Assembly (NCBI GenBank): GCA_947646015.1
Contig: CANSEY010000033.1
Span: 1-43,585, forward strand
DNA: 43,585 bases
Direction: 5' to 3'
Source: an uncultured Bacteroides sp.
GTDB lineage: Bacteria > Bacteroidota > Bacteroidia > Bacteroidales > Bacteroidaceae
This document shows positions 1 to 6,992 of the stretch, in pieces; positions within the stretch are counted from its first letter, which is position 1, and each line of letters starts with the position of its first letter. Below the pieces are notes generated by a model that saw only the letters and a list, made by a program, of their open reading frames with translations, did no database searches and was not told the DNA's origin. The position numbers and the translations under genes were made by a program.

Positions 1-50
1 AAGCCAGCAGATTTACAGTCTGCCCCATTTGGCCACTCTGGTATTTGCCC
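1..50 (-). tRNA. tRNA-Tyr (GUA anticodon), 3' part outside window
   Basis: Reading the minus strand from position 50, a 7-nt acceptor strand is followed by a D-arm and then by a 5-bp anticodon stem GCAGA/TCTGC closing the loop CTGTAAA, which holds anticodon GTA (tyrosine). The sequence runs off the left edge in the region where the long variable arm of a class II tRNA would follow. A well-formed Bacteroides promoter sits just upstream (90-120). The 3' half and CCA end cannot be seen. Confidence 0.85.
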
Positions 51-89
51 TTTTGTGCTTTTGAGGAGGTTTGTTTCTCAATTGCGGTG

Positions 90-120
90 CAAAGATACAA
101 CTATTTATTTAAACTCCAAA
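90..120 (-). promoter_or_regulatory. Promoter of the tRNA-Tyr gene (TTTG / TATCTTTG)
   Basis: On the minus strand a -33 TTTG (117-120) and a -7 TATCTTTG (90-97) are separated by 19 bp, an exact match to the Bacteroidetes vegetative promoter consensus TTTG-N19-21-TAnnTTTG. Transcription should start near position 83, about 30 nt before the tRNA 5' end. The -33 element lies inside the last codons of ribH, so the tRNA promoter is embedded in the end of the upstream gene. Confidence 0.75.
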
Positions 121-595
121 CAAAATCGATCATTTTTATTGCAGAAATTGCACATTCATCTCCTTTGTTACCCAGTTTGCCACCGGCACGATCCTCTGCT
201 TGCTCCATTGTATTTGTGGTAATTAATCCGTAAATAACTGGTATATCGCCAGTTGCGTTTAATTCGGTAATTCCTTGAGTGGCTCCCATACAAACATAAT
301 CAAAATGTGGAGTATCTCCTTTAATTACGCAACCAATTGCAATAATTGCATCCACATCGCAATTTTCCATCATTTGATTGGCGCCGAAAGTTAGTTCGAA
401 ACTTCCCGGTACAGTTTTTACCAGAATATTTTCGTCTTTCACTCCATGTTTTTTTAATGTATTGACTGCGCCGTTCAGTAAGGCTCCGGTAATATTGAAA
501 TTCCATTCGGATACGACGATGCCGAATTTCATGTTTTCAGCGTTTGGTACAGAGTTGAAATCGTATTCGGATAAGTTATGGTATGCTGTTGCCAT
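101..595 (-). CDS. ribH: 6,7-dimethyl-8-ribityllumazine synthase
   Basis: Penultimate enzyme of riboflavin synthesis: it condenses 5-amino-6-ribitylamino-uracil with 3,4-dihydroxy-2-butanone 4-phosphate. The 164-residue product has the usual length and the family landmarks: FGIVVSEWN near the N-terminus, [11 protein letters not shown] in the middle, the substrate-loop region [17 protein letters not shown] with its catalytic-type His, and a C-terminal [12 protein letters not shown] motif. The family forms cytosolic pentamers or 60-mers. No other riboflavin genes are in the window, so it stands alone here. The start is the first Met of the conserved domain, with a short extension [13 protein letters not shown] ahead of it. 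Confidence 0.97.
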
Positions 596-638
596 AATTG
601 TAGTAATTAAAGTGGGTTATAAATACATGATTTTAAAA

Positions 639-734
639 AGGCACGGATTACACGGATTTCACGGTAGCTTCGCATAATTGCATTAGTACATATTGTGCGT
701 ACTAAAAACCGTGAAATCCGTGTAATCCGTGCCT
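639..734. repeat. 27-bp perfect inverted repeat, long hairpin of a Bacteroides intergenic repeat type
   Basis: Positions 639-665 and 708-734 are perfect reverse complements (27 bp each) separated by 42 nt. Each arm is itself made of a 9-bp tandem unit CACGGATTW repeated (CACGGATTA, CACGGATTT, CACGG). The spacer contains a smaller inverted repeat, TAGTAC/GTACTA, at its inner end, so the whole element could fold into one extended stem. It lies between ribH and the TPR gene, both transcribed leftwards, and encodes nothing. Similar CACGGATTTCACGG-type repeats are scattered between genes in Bacteroides genomes (recalled, not checked here). Confidence 0.85.
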
Positions 735-762
735 AACCTTCTATTATATATAATAAGGTATA

Positions 763-1446
763 TTATTTCTTCATCAATTTAGCCTGTTCGATGTACTTGT
801 CGATGTCCATAGCCTGGTAAGACTGGAAGTATTTGTCCTTGATCTTAGTGTAGGCATTAACGGCATCATCATACTTTCCTTGTTTCACCAGGATTTCACC
901 GGCTTGCATCAGGAAGATAGGGCTTAATGAGTTATTGTCAGCTTTGTCTGCTGCAGAGAGCAGGGTAGAAGCGGCTTTGTCCAGCTGACCCAGTTGTGCG
1001 TAGCAGTTTCCTGTTGCGCCGAGGATAGCGGGAGCTACCATCTGGTCGCCTCCGTTGAAGCCGTCGAGCATCTTTACTGCTTCGTCATATTTACCCAGTT
1101 GTGCGTAGCAGATTCCTGCATATGCTTTTGCCAGATTAGCGGCTTTTGTTCCGCTATATTCGTCGGCAACTTTGAGGAAACCTACATAACCAATACTATC
1201 ACCGTTCAGTGCTTGTTCATAAGCATCTTGTTCAAAGTATTCCTGTCCTTTGAAAAGAGCAGCCTGTGCCTTTTCTTCACGTGGCTCAGCATAGAGGTTC
1301 TTGTACATGATAAAACCTGCTACGATGATAATCACGGCTACAACACCGCCGATGATTGCGTTTTTGTACTTAACAAGAAATGCTTCCGATTGTGTCAGTG
1401 CATCTTCTACGTTCAGATGTTCGTTCTGATTCTTTTGTTCTGCCAT
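763..1446 (-). CDS. Membrane-anchored tetratricopeptide repeat protein
   Basis: Predicted single-pass inner-membrane protein of about 227 residues. A charged N-terminal tail (AEQKNQNEHLNVEDALTQ) precedes one strong transmembrane segment, IIGGVVAVIIIVAGFIMY. The rest is TPR-like helical pairs, visible as repeated A-x-CYAQLGKYDEAV / CYAQLGQLDKAA / ILVKQGKYDDAVNAY patterns. The layout resembles YfgM-type proteins, where TPRs sit in the periplasm and assist the Sec machinery or envelope assembly; that function is not demonstrated. An in-frame ATG at 1476 would add ten Asn/Lys-rich residues, but it lies only about 12 nt after the likely transcription start (box at 1496-1503), so I chose 1446. Confidence 0.85.
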   Translation of the reverse strand: MAEQKNQNEHLNVEDALTQSEAFLVKYKNAIIGGVVAVIIIVAGFIMYKNLYAEPREEKAQAALFKGQEYFEQDAYEQALNGDSIGYVGFLKVADEYSGTKAANLAKAYAGICYAQLGKYDEAVKMLDGFNGGDQMVAPAILGATGNCYAQLGQLDKAASTLLSAADKADNNSLSPIFLMQAGEILVKQGKYDDAVNAYTKIKDKYFQSYQAMDIDKYIEQAKLMKK

Positions 1447-1495
1447 TTTTATATGATTCTTTTTGTTATTATTCATCGTTTGATAATTCGACTCG

Positions 1496-1503
1496 CAAAA
1501 GTA
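1496..1503 (-). promoter_or_regulatory. -7 box TACTTTTG for the TPR gene
   Basis: On the minus strand TACTTTTG matches TAnnTTTG exactly. A TTTG lies 15 bp upstream, shorter than the normal 19-21, so the -33 element is uncertain. The site is about 50 nt upstream of the chosen TPR start. It is one half of a divergent promoter pair with the recF box at 1578-1585; both halves use the same octamer. Confidence 0.5.
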
Positions 1504-1577
1504 GTTTTTTTATATCTACAAACGAAATTTAGAGGCATCTTTTTTTGTTTTACGCTCGAAAACCTCGAAAAACTTGC

Positions 1578-1585
1578 TACTTTTG
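1578..1585 (+). promoter_or_regulatory. -7 box TACTTTTG for recF
   Basis: TACTTTTG on the plus strand matches TAnnTTTG exactly and lies 22 nt upstream of the recF ATG. No TTTG is present at the usual -33 spacing; the nearest one is 30 bp away. This site sets the start of recF at 1608, because an in-frame ATG at 1545 would lie upstream of transcription. Confidence 0.55.
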
Positions 1586-1607
1586 TGAACAAATTAACGC
1601 GTATACA

Positions 1608-2717
1608 ATGATACTGAAACGGATATCCATATTAAACTATAAGAATCTGGAACAGGTAGAGATCGGATTCTCCGCCAAACTGAATTGTTTCTTCGGACAG
1701 AACGGGATGGGAAAGACGAATCTGCTGGATGCAGTGTACTTTTTATCTTTCTGCAAGAGTTCGGGTAATCCGATTGATTCGCAGAACATTCGGCACGAAC
1801 AGGATTTCTTTGTTATTCAGGGCTTTTATGAGGCGGAAGATGGCACACCAGAGGAGATTTACTGCGGAATGAAGCGTCGTTCGAAAAAGCAATTCAAACG
1901 GAATAAAAAGGAGTATAGCCGCTTTTCCGATCATATCGGCTTTCTGCCGTTAGTGATGGTTTCGCCTGCCGATTCGGAGTTGATAGCCGGAGGAAGTGAC
2001 GAACGGCGCCGCTTTATGGACGTCGTGATCTCTCAGTATGATAAGGAATATCTGGAAGCATTGATACGCTATAATAAGGCATTGGCACAGCGTAATACCT
2101 TATTAAAAAGTGAATTTCCGGTAGAAGAGGAATTGTTCCTGGTTTGGGAGGAGATGATGGCGCAAGCGGGTGAAATTGTTTTTCGCAAGCGGGAGGCGTT
2201 TATCGAAGAGTTTATTCCTATTTTCCAGTCGTTTTATTCTTTTATTTCCCAGGATAAAGAACAGGTGGGTCTGTCTTATGATTCGCATGCACGGGATGCT
2301 TCTTTACTGGAAGTTCTGAAGCAAAGCCGGGAACGGGATAAGATTATGGGATTCTCTTTGCGGGGAATTCATAAAGATGAACTGAATATGCTGTTGGGCG
2401 ACTTTCCGATCAAGAAGGAAGGTTCGCAGGGACAGAATAAAACGTATCTGGTAGCGTTGAAGCTGGCACAGTTCGACTTCTTGAAACGTACGGGGCAGAC
2501 CGTCCCTTTATTGCTGTTGGATGATATTTTTGATAAACTGGATGCTTCGCGGGTAGAGCAGATTGTCAAGCTGGTGGCTGGTGATAACTTCGGACAGATA
2601 TTTATTACGGATACCAACCGTGAACATCTGGATCGTATTCTGCAGAAGGTAGGCAGCGATTATAAAGTATTCCGCGTAGATCAGGGTGTAATTAATGAAA
2701 TGGGAGCTGAACAATGA
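1608..2717 (+). CDS. recF: DNA replication and repair protein RecF
   Basis: SMC-like ABC ATPase that loads RecA at gapped DNA together with RecO and RecR. The 369-residue product has the typical length. It shows the RecF N-terminus MILKRISILNYKNLEQ, Walker A GQNGMGKTN at about residue 30, the ABC-signature region SQGQNKTYLVALKLAQ and Walker B PLLLLDDIFDKLD near the C-terminus. The 3' end overlaps the next gene by 4 bp (ATGA), implying translational coupling. An in-frame upstream ATG at 1545 was rejected because the family begins at MILKRIS and the likely promoter lies between the two. Confidence 0.97.
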   Translation: MILKRISILNYKNLEQVEIGFSAKLNCFFGQNGMGKTNLLDAVYFLSFCKSSGNPIDSQNIRHEQDFFVIQGFYEAEDGTPEEIYCGMKRRSKKQFKRNKKEYSRFSDHIGFLPLVMVSPADSELIAGGSDERRRFMDVVISQYDKEYLEALIRYNKALAQRNTLLKSEFPVEEELFLVWEEMMAQAGEIVFRKREAFIEEFIPIFQSFYSFISQDKEQVGLSYDSHARDASLLEVLKQSRERDKIMGFSLRGIHKDELNMLLGDFPIKKEGSQGQNKTYLVALKLAQFDFLKRTGQTVPLLLLDDIFDKLDASRVEQIVKLVAGDNFGQIFITDTNREHLDRILQKVGSDYKVFRVDQGVINEMGAEQ

Positions 2718-3001
2718 AACGTAACGATGCCGAGCAGATAGGAAAACTGATTCAGCAATACCTGCGTCAGGAGAGTCTGGAGTCTCCTCTCAATGAGCAG
2801 CGGTTGCTGGATGCCTGGCCGCAGGTGTTGGGACCGGCGGCAAGCTATACCAGTAATCTCTATATCCGTAACCAGACGCTGTATGTACATCTCACTTCCG
2901 CCGCCCTTCGTCAGGAACTGATGATGGGACGGGAACTTCTGGTGCGTACTCTGAATCAGAGAGTAGGGGCTACGGTTATCACAAACATTATTTTTCGTTG
3001 A
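2714..3001 (+). CDS. DUF721 / DciA-like protein
   Basis: A 95-residue protein of the DUF721 family, recognisable by the LLDAWPQVLGPAASYTSNLYIRNQTLYVHLTSAALRQEL core followed by a short C-terminal strand. DUF721 includes DciA, which in many bacteria loads or helps the replicative helicase DnaB. The start overlaps the recF stop by 4 bp, the usual recF-DUF721 arrangement in Bacteroidetes, so the two are almost certainly cotranscribed. Its last 14 bp overlap the convergent PHP phosphatase gene. Confidence 0.88.
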   Translation: MKRNDAEQIGKLIQQYLRQESLESPLNEQRLLDAWPQVLGPAASYTSNLYIRNQTLYVHLTSAALRQELMMGRELLVRTLNQRVGATVITNIIFR

Positions 3002-3779
3002 GGAAAGGAATTCTGTCTGTCACTTTCATCCCCAGCTTTTGGAGCGTCTCATTTGCCCGGTCATAGTAGAACGGAGTTTCCAGATATTGGTTGTTGTGGG
3101 CATCCACTCCGATAATGGCAGTGCAGCCTTCGTGCGCTGCTATTTCCCAAAAATCAGGGTGGGGAATGGTTATTATTCCATGTTCGTCGTTGTAATCTTC
3201 GTAGCCTATATTATATTCCAGGGGCAGGTTCAGGCGGGCGGCCGTTCGGCAGATATGTCTGCTGACAAGTTTACAATGACGGTCAAATTCAGGATATGAA
3301 CGCATGAACAGGTCGGGATGTGCCAGATAGGCAAACAAACCGCTTTCCATACCTTCAATCGCACTCTCTTCATAAAGTTCAAGCATATCTAACGTATGGG
3401 TATGTCGCCCGAAATAAGGAAACTTCTCATCTGTATGGAAATGGTGGTTGCCGAAGATGATGTAATCCAGCTGATACTCCTTGATAACTCCTTTCAGCCA
3501 GGGAATATACTCCGGAAAATATTCACATTCCAAGCCGATTTTAATGCTGATCTGATCTTTATATTTCTTTTGTAGCGAGCGGAGGCTTTCTACATACTCC
3601 GGCAGTTCTTCGGGAATCATCCGGATGTCGGATACATAATCGGTATGGTATTTCCATGGAGTGTGGTCAGAGAAACCAAGTTCCTGATAGCCGCCTTTGA
3701 TGGCACTTAAAACAAATTCTTCGTCACTCCCTGTCGCATGGAGGCAGCGGGTGGTGTGGGTGTGATAATTCGTCCTCAT
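2988..3779 (-). CDS. PHP-domain phosphatase, histidinol-phosphatase-like
   Basis: A 263-residue PHP-superfamily metal-dependent phosphoesterase. It has the N-terminal metal motif NYHTHTTRC (residues 4-12), LGFSDHTPW, the GLECEYFPEY metal-Glu segment, IIFGNHHFH, LAHPDLF and a C-terminal IIGVDAHNNQY (D-x-H). This matches the HisK/HisJ class that dephosphorylates L-histidinol phosphate, but the PHP fold also serves other phosphoesters, so substrate is family-level only. The start must be 3779 because the HTH metal motif is only four residues in. That forces a real 56-bp overlap with the end of the upstream cyclo-ligase gene. Confidence 0.88.
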   Translation of the reverse strand: MRTNYHTHTTRCLHATGSDEEFVLSAIKGGYQELGFSDHTPWKYHTDYVSDIRMIPEELPEYVESLRSLQKKYKDQISIKIGLECEYFPEYIPWLKGVIKEYQLDYIIFGNHHFHTDEKFPYFGRHTHTLDMLELYEESAIEGMESGLFAYLAHPDLFMRSYPEFDRHCKLVSRHICRTAARLNLPLEYNIGYEDYNDEHGIITIPHPDFWEIAAHEGCTAIIGVDAHNNQYLETPFYYDRANETLQKLGMKVTDRIPFLNEK

Positions 3780-4314
3780 TACTTGTTATAATTATGTCCA
3801 TGCAGATGTCGAATGCTTCTGCCGGAACTTCTTCTACTATTTGAAATGGGAAGCAGATGCCTGCTTTATAAGCTGCGGGGATGCGTGGCAGCAAACGGTC
3901 ATAATAGCCTTTTCCTCTTCCCAGTCGGTTTCCTTTCCGGTCGAAAGCTACGCCGGGAACTGCGATAAAATCTATGTCGGCATAGTCTGTGAATGTTTCT
4001 CCAACAGGCTCTTCGATACCGTAAGTGCCGGTTGCCATATCCTCGGGACCGGTATAGAGGCGTAATTCCAATTCATCACCGACAACTACCGGAAGCAATA
4101 TCCGCTTCTCATTGCTCCATTTCCGGATAAACGCATGAGTGTCTACTTCATCTTTGAGCGAATGGTAGAGCAATACAGTAGTTGCCGCCCTGAAAGCCGG
4201 GTGGGCTTCGAGGGCGGCAAGTATTTTAGCTGATTGTAGCTTCTGCAAAGTCGAAGATGCGTGTCGGATCTTCAGTGATGCCATAAGCTTGCGCAGTTCT
4301 TTTTTTCTTTCCAT
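3724..4314 (-). CDS. 5-formyltetrahydrofolate cyclo-ligase
   Basis: ATP-dependent enzyme that turns 5-formyl-THF into 5,10-methenyl-THF in one-carbon metabolism. The 196-residue protein has the family N-terminus MERKKELRKLMASLKIRHA, a central YGIEEPVG motif, FIAVPGVAFDRKGNRLGRGKGYYDR-type substrate and ATP region (GRGKGYYDR is diagnostic) and a C-terminal GICFPFQ segment. It overlaps the upstream S41 protease gene by 89 bp and the downstream PHP gene by 56 bp, in different frames. The N-terminus lies inside the protease-coding overlap and is conserved in the family, so both reading frames are used there. Confidence 0.93.
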   Translation of the reverse strand: MERKKELRKLMASLKIRHASSTLQKLQSAKILAALEAHPAFRAATTVLLYHSLKDEVDTHAFIRKWSNEKRILLPVVVGDELELRLYTGPEDMATGTYGIEEPVGETFTDYADIDFIAVPGVAFDRKGNRLGRGKGYYDRLLPRIPAAYKAGICFPFQIVEEVPAEAFDICMDIIITSNEDELSHPHHPLPPCDRE

Positions 4315-5974
4315 CTTTATTGTCTTTCGTCACTTCCTCTTCTGTCTCGGCGGGTGCTTTTGGGAAAGCTTCTCCCTTTTCGAGCAGTTCTATGCCTTGT
4401 TGAACTGTAGCATCCGATTTATTGAAGTATTTCAGATAAGCTTCCAGTCCCAGCATATTATAGATAATGTTGCCGTATATATTCGCTTCCAGTCGTTTAT
4501 ACGATTTCTGGATCAGAATATTCCTTCTCTTTACACCTTTCGAGTCGGCAAAGCGGATGAACTGCTCTACCAAACCTTGGTGGCGAAGATAATTCAGCAG
4601 GTCTTCTTCCGTTTCATACTGGCTCAGTTTCTTCCGGTTATTGTCCGTGTACTGGAAAGTAAACTGTAGGGTCAGTCCGCGGTTGATTACCGATGATAGA
4701 TAAGAAGTGACTCCGGTAGTATCCTGTGGTACGAATACATCCGGCATGATACCGCCACCGCCATACACTGTACGTCCCAAGCTGGTGAGATAGCGTTCGT
4801 TCTCGTTCTGCTTGATGCTGTCGCGTGAGAAGAACTCACCGTGTTCGTAGCGGTTGTACAAATCCAGTTCGTAGTTCCTGTCTTTACCACTTTCGTAAGG
4901 ACGTTGGATGCAACGCCCTGAAGGAGTATAATAGCGGGCGATAGTCAGGCGGATAGCAGAGCCGTCGCTGAAGTCAATCGGTTGTTGTACCAGTCCTTTT
5001 CCGAAGGAGCGGCGTCCTACCACTGTACCGCGGTCATTGTCCTGAATTGCTCCGGTAAAGATTTCGCTGGCAGAAGCAGAACCTTCGTCGATCAATACAA
5101 CGAGTGGCATTTTCTGGCAACTGCCCGTACCATTGGCAAATTCTTCCGCACGGGGATATTTACGTCCTTGTGTATATACAATCAGTTTACCTTCGGGCAG
5201 GAATTCATTTACCATGCGGATGGCAGCTTCCATGTATCCTCCTGTATTGCCGCGAAGGTCAATAATCAGTCCTTTACATTTCTTATGATTGAGCTGAGCC
5301 AAGGCGTTAAGCAATTCTACGTGGCTTGTCCGTCCGAATTTGCTGACTTTTACATAACCGATATCATCGTTCAGCATATAGGCAGCGTCTACTGTATTTT
5401 GAGGAATATCTCCACGGGTGATGGTGAAGTCCAGCAATTTCGGTTCTCCTACGCGTTTGACACCCAGTTTCACCTGCGATCCCTTAGGACCTTTCAGTGT
5501 GCGCATGGCTAGTTCGTTGTTCAGCTTCTTGCCTACAAATAAACTGTCGTCTACATTAACGATACGGTCTCCCGCCATGAGTCCCACTTTTTCAGATGGG
5601 CCTCCCTGTATAACGGCATTCACATGAATCGTATCATTCTGTATCGTAAACTGGATACCGATTCCGCTGAAACTGCCTTCCAGTTCCGAATTGACTTCTT
5701 CGAGATTCTGTGCAGGGATGTAAGTGGAGTGCGGGTCCAGTTCTGCCAGGATCTGCGGCATAGCCTTCTCCACGAGGTCGGTCATGTTTACGGTGTCTAC
5801 ATATTGATCGTCTACGATTCTCAACAACGCATTCAGCTTGTTGGAAGAACCGTTGATGATACCCAGACGGTTGCCGGCGAAGTGCTTGGCATAAAATGTG
5901 CCGATAAGAATACCGGCCACCACGCTGATAGCTATGATGATAGGCGTAAAACGTGAAGAGTTTCTTGTACTCAT
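4226..5974 (-). CDS. S41 family carboxy-terminal processing peptidase with PDZ domain
   Basis: A 582-residue exported Ctp-type serine protease. An N-terminal hydrophobic segment (FTPIIIAISVVAGILIGTFYA) is a signal anchor. A PDZ domain follows around residues 90-190 (GIGIQFTIQNDTIHVNAVIQ, GDRIVNVDD). The S41 core carries GLIIDLRGNTGG, then the catalytic Ser in GSASASEIF and the catalytic Lys in RRSFGKGLVQ. Family members degrade or process periplasmic proteins from their C-termini. The C-terminal tail (EEVTKDNKDGKKKRTAQAYG onward) extends past the S41 core and shares its DNA with the cyclo-ligase start, an 89-bp overlap. The next gene upstream ends 31 bp away, so a shared operon with dCMP deaminase is likely. 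Confidence 0.93.
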   Translation of the reverse strand: MSTRNSSRFTPIIIAISVVAGILIGTFYAKHFAGNRLGIINGSSNKLNALLRIVDDQYVDTVNMTDLVEKAMPQILAELDPHSTYIPAQNLEEVNSELEGSFSGIGIQFTIQNDTIHVNAVIQGGPSEKVGLMAGDRIVNVDDSLFVGKKLNNELAMRTLKGPKGSQVKLGVKRVGEPKLLDFTITRGDIPQNTVDAAYMLNDDIGYVKVSKFGRTSHVELLNALAQLNHKKCKGLIIDLRGNTGGYMEAAIRMVNEFLPEGKLIVYTQGRKYPRAEEFANGTGSCQKMPLVVLIDEGSASASEIFTGAIQDNDRGTVVGRRSFGKGLVQQPIDFSDGSAIRLTIARYYTPSGRCIQRPYESGKDRNYELDLYNRYEHGEFFSRDSIKQNENERYLTSLGRTVYGGGGIMPDVFVPQDTTGVTSYLSSVINRGLTLQFTFQYTDNNRKKLSQYETEEDLLNYLRHQGLVEQFIRFADSKGVKRRNILIQKSYKRLEANIYGNIIYNMLGLEAYLKYFNKSDATVQQGIELLEKGEAFPKAPAETEEEVTKDNKDGKKKRTAQAYGITEDPTRIFDFAEATIS

Positions 5975-6005
5975 GTCTATTCCTTTTTTTAAAACGTTCG
6001 TCTTA

Positions 6006-6455
6006 TTATTTGTTTGGAGAAGAATCTTCGTTCATTTCTGTATAGATAACTTCAATTCCTGCCCGTTTTAATAGTTCTATTCCATCTTCGAGGCGGTAAT
6101 GTTCGGAGTAGACTACCCGTTTGATTCCTGCCTGTATGATTAACTTTGCACATTCGATACAAGGTGAGGCGGTGACGTACATCGTGGCACCGTCGCTGCT
6201 GTTGTTCGAGCGTGCTATCTTGGTGATAGCGTTTGCTTCCGCATGGAGAACATAAGGTTTTGTCAGGTTATTCTCGTCCTCGCATACGTTTTCGAAGCCC
6301 GAAGGAGTACCATTGTATCCGTCGGAGATAATCATTTTGTCTTTGACGATCAACGCTCCTACCTTACGGCGCTGGCAATAAGAGTTTTCCGCCCAGATGC
6401 TTGCCATACGTATGTAACGTTTGTCCAGTTCCAATTGTTTCTTTTCCGTGTCCAT
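6006..6455 (-). CDS. Deoxycytidylate (dCMP) deaminase family protein
   Basis: A 149-residue zinc cytidine/dCMP deaminase. It shows the zinc ligands and catalytic Glu in HAEANAI and the PCIEC motif in TASPCIECAKLI, plus the N-terminal RKVGALIVKD and DGYNGTPSGFENVCED substrate-loop signature typical of dCMP deaminase/ComEB. It supplies dUMP for dTMP synthesis. It sits in a minus-strand run with short spacing: 18 bp after the preceding lipoprotein gene and 31 bp before the S41 protease. Confidence 0.93.
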   Translation of the reverse strand: MDTEKKQLELDKRYIRMASIWAENSYCQRRKVGALIVKDKMIISDGYNGTPSGFENVCEDENNLTKPYVLHAEANAITKIARSNNSSDGATMYVTASPCIECAKLIIQAGIKRVVYSEHYRLEDGIELLKRAGIEVIYTEMNEDSSPNK

Positions 6456-6473
6456 CTTGTTTCAATTCTAGTC

Positions 6474-6980
6474 TTAGTTTGGAGCGAATACGAGACAGAG
6501 GTTCTCTTTATCAGTCTGGTAATAAAGATATAGGTTCCGGCTGTCCGATCCTTTGTAAGAATTTGCTTTTTTCATGCCTTCCAGTATCTTTTCGGCGATG
6601 CGGTCTTTGCTGTCGATGGGAGTTCCCTTTTCCACTTTCATCCCGAATTCCTGGTTTTTGCCGTTCGCACTCCAGGTTCCGTTGGCGTTGATTGCGCCGC
6701 TGCCCGTAAATGTGCCTTGTATTATATCATCCTCTACAGTACCGGAAAAAACCAGCATGAAAGTTTTCTTTCCATTCACATATTCCATGACGTTGCTCTC
6801 GTCTGTTATATCGGGAAAATTATACCATCCATGACCGTTGGCTTTAGTGATATAAGTCAGTTTCCATGTCTTGCCGGTGAAGATGCCGGCTACATCATCC
6901 GTATCATTACATCCGGAAAACATCGGAAGCAATAACAGCAATCCTAATACTTTGAGTATCAATCTCTTCTTCATGTCCAA
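6474..6980 (-). CDS. Small lipoprotein, DUF4847-like
   Basis: A 168-residue predicted lipoprotein. Its signal peptide ends in PMFSGC with Cys24 as the lipid-attachment residue. The body begins GIFTGKTWKLTYI, then strands VMEYVNGKKTFMLVFSG, GTFTGSGAINANGTWSANGK and a C-terminal LYLYYQTDKENLCLVF, the pattern of a small lipocalin-like beta barrel. I associate this with DUF4847 from memory; function is unknown. A second Met at residue 3 (6974) is an equally good start. It lies 12 bp after the M3 peptidase stop and is probably cotranscribed with it. Confidence 0.75.
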   Translation of the reverse strand: MDMKKRLILKVLGLLLLLPMFSGCNDTDDVAGIFTGKTWKLTYITKANGHGWYNFPDITDESNVMEYVNGKKTFMLVFSGTVEDDIIQGTFTGSGAINANGTWSANGKNQEFGMKVEKGTPIDSKDRIAEKILEGMKKANSYKGSDSRNLYLYYQTDKENLCLVFAPN

Positions 6981-6992
6981 TTCTCTCCTTTT

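Noticed and set aside
994-1611. 205-codon plus-strand frame opposite the TPR gene
   Set aside because: Antisense to a clear TPR gene, Cys/Phe-rich, and runs through both divergent promoter boxes.
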